The position numbers and the translations under genes are program-made. From contig NZ_KQ033912.1 of NCBI RefSeq assembly GCF_000969835.1, positions 2,307,920 to 2,371,919 of the forward strand: a DNA stretch of 64,000 nt, read 5' to 3'. Below the pieces are notes generated by a model that saw nothing but the letters and a program-made list of their open reading frames with translations, was not told the DNA's origin and searched no databases. This document shows positions 61,785-64,000 of the stretch, in pieces (position 1 is the first letter of the stretch; each line of letters starts with the position of its first letter). This DNA is from Parabacteroides goldsteinii DSM 19448 = WAL 12034 (GTDB lineage Bacteria; Bacteroidota; Bacteroidia; Bacteroidales; Tannerellaceae).

Positions 61785-64000
61785 TGAATCAAGTACAGGC
61801 TAAGTATAAGCTGGTAGGTAGTCCCCTTCAAAAGGTCGGCGTACTGTTGCTGCTTATTTTGTTTATACGACCAGATGTACAGGCTGAAGCTAACAATCCA
61901 GCCTTTGCTTCCGGTCCGGATAGTAATGTCCCGTCTATAACCCAGCAAAAAGGACAAAAGAAGCTGGTAAAGGGAACGGTCAGCGACGATGCTGGCGAAT
62001 TAATGATAGGAGCCACGATTTCTATCAAAGGAACGACCCAGGGAGTTCTTTCTGATATGAATGGAAATTATGAAATTGAATGTACGGATAATGATATTCT
62101 TCAGGTTTCTTATCTGGGTTATACGCCTCAGGATATAAAGGTTGGTAACCGAAAAGTCATAGATGTTATTTTGACTTCCGATAATGTATTGCTGGAAGAG
62201 GTGCAAATTATCGCTTATGGAACCCAGAAGAAACTGACTGTGACCGGCTCTGTTTCTTCGATAGACACAAAAGATTTGTTGAAATCGCCCACGTCCAGTA
62301 TCGGTAATATGCTGGCCGGTTCTGTTTCGGGTATTTCAACCGTTCAGTATAGCGGACAGCCCGGAGCTGAAGACCCGGAAATATTTGTCAGAGGTATTGC
62401 TTCTTTGGATGGCGCCCGCTCACAACCATTGATTCTGGTGGATGGGGTGGAACGTTCTTTCTTCCGCATGGACCCTAATGAAATAGAGAATATTACTGTT
62501 TTGAAGGATGCTTCGGCAACGGCCGTATTCGGTGTACGGGGTGCGAATGGAGTTATCCTGGTAACGACACGCAGAGGAAAAGAAGGACGTACGGAAATAT
62601 CGCTGTCTTCTTCAGTCGGTATCAGTGAAGCGATGCGTGTTCCGGAAATGATGGGGAGTTATGACCATGCCAAATATTTCAATGAAATGCAATTGAGCGA
62701 CAATCCCGATTTAGGTCCCAACGATTTGAGATTCTCGCCTTATGTATTGGATATGTTCCGGACGAATGCCGATCCGATCATGTTCCCGAATACGAACTGG
62801 GAAGATTTGATGTTTAAGAAAACATCTTTGCAAACCCAGCATAACCTGAATATCTCGGGAGGAACGAAGGATGTGAAGTTTTTTATTTCCCTGGGTTATC
62901 TGTATCAGGATGGTTTGCTGAAGAGATTTTATGAAAGTTATAATCCGAACTATAAAAATAATCGTTATAACTACCGGGCGAATCTCGACATTAACGTAAC
63001 TAAGAGCACTACTTTGAAATTGGGGTTGGGCGGACGTCTGGAAACAAAGAAGGATCCTAAATTCGGCGAACAAAACAATTTATGGATGGAGATTCTCCGT
63101 GTACAACCATTCTCCAGTCCGGGCTTTGTAGATGGAAATCTGGTTCAGATTAAGAACCGTTATATCCCGATGACAATGCGTAACCTGTTCTCCATGTATT
63201 ATGGAAAAGGATATACAGAGGCTTCGCAAAATACGATGAATCTGGATATGGATTTAACACAGAAACTGGATTTCATCACCAAAGGTCTTTCTTTTAATAT
63301 TAAAGGAGCTTACAATACCTCTTATACGGGAAGTAAATCATGGAACGGCTCGATGGAATCGTATACTCCGGTCTACAAATCCAGTCTGACCGATCCGGGA
63401 TTGGCTATTGATGATCCTAATTTTGATCATACGATTGTGTATCAGCTTGAAGGTACAGCGAGTGCTTTGTCTGCGTCGGAGGACTGGAGTACCAAAACGC
63501 GTGACTGGTATGTAGAGGCCAGCTTACGTTACGACCGTACTTTCGGGGATCATAAAGTCGGCGGCTTGCTCTTGTATAATATGACCAAACAGTATTATCC
63601 CAAGGCTAATACGGATATCCCGAAAGGATATTTGGGATTGGTTGGGCGCGTCACCTATGCTTATAAAGACCGCTATCTGGTCGATTTCAATGCCGGTTAT
63701 AATGGTTCGGAAAACTTTGCTCCGGGTAAACGGTACGGATTTTTTCCGGCTGCCTCACTCGGTTGGGTGATATCGGAAGAGAAGTTTATGAAGCAGGTAG
63801 ATTTTATCAGCTTCCTTAAATTAAGAGCTTCTTACGGTCTGGTAGGTAACGACATATTGAATGAATATAAACGTTTCTTGTATTTGCCGGACTCATATTC
63901 AGCCAGTTCGGGTGGATATTATTGGGGAGTGAATACTCCGCAGGCTTATCCGGGCGCATCGGAACTGATTTTGGGAAATCCGGATGTTACCTGGGAGAAG
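61785..64000 (+). CDS. SusC/RagA-family transporter, 5' part (cut by window end)
   Basis: ATG 61785 opens a frame that stays open to the last base, giving 738 residues; the gene continues beyond the window. After a signal region (LLLLILFIRPDVQA) comes a carboxypeptidase-regulatory-like domain (VKGTVSDDAGELMIGATISI), the TonB-box region (LLEEVQIIAYGTQKK) and the plug (SGISTVQYSGQPGAEDPEIF ... TVLKDASATAVFGVRGANGV). No STN domain is present, consistent with control by the divergent HTCS. A SusD gene should follow just outside the window. Confidence 0.95.

Overview
The window is Bacteroidales chromosome, most likely Parabacteroides or a close Tannerellaceae relative. The evidence is three SusC/SusD-type systems, hybrid two-component sensors (HTCS) ending in AraC-type HTH domains, an ECF sigma/FecR pair feeding an STN-bearing SusC, Ser-type sulfatases, a protease with a type IX secretion C-terminus, and TAnnTTTG-type -7 promoter elements. 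The genus is inference; no rRNA or tRNA gene was seen.

Layout. 1-13 kb is mostly housekeeping and envelope: an outer-membrane barrel tail, a helix-hairpin-helix/barrel protein, an MBOAT+SGNH O-acylation pair, a COG0731-type radical SAM protein, a secreted Lys-C-like protease coupled to an HGSNAT-like acyltransferase, a SulP transporter and rubrerythrin. 13.7-29.5 kb is one long co-directional efflux operon: ABC ATPase, ABC-2 permease fused to a degenerate M1-peptidase-like and golvesin-like region, TolC, lipoprotein adaptor, RND pump, an RND pump fused to an ABC ATPase, and a second ABC permease. Its gene gaps and two of its coding regions carry short dyad repeats.

30.0-41.9 kb (minus strand) is a polysaccharide utilization locus (PUL): SusC, SusD, sulfatase, GH29 fucosidase, Sip1-type alpha-galactosidase and a second sulfatase. 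An array of 22-bp dyads lies between susD and the first sulfatase. Divergent from SusC, at 42.1-46.2 kb, is the main discovery. An HTCS gene is broken by inversion of its central 2.4 kb between two perfect 24-bp inverted repeats (42501-42524 and 44926-44949). Flipping that segment on paper restores one uninterrupted reading frame of about 1343 codons with all expected HTCS domains. The pictured state therefore looks like the OFF phase of an intragenic DNA switch, probably controlling the neighbouring PUL.

46.4-54.9 kb is a second glycan system (ECF sigma, FecR, STN-SusC, SusD, GH29 fucosidase) with strong hairpins between its genes. nadB and a TapB/DUF3108-like protein follow. The window ends with an intact HTCS and, divergent from it, the 5' part of a third SusC gene cut by the window edge. 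The two complete PULs both point to fucosylated, and for the first also sulfated, host-type or algal glycans.
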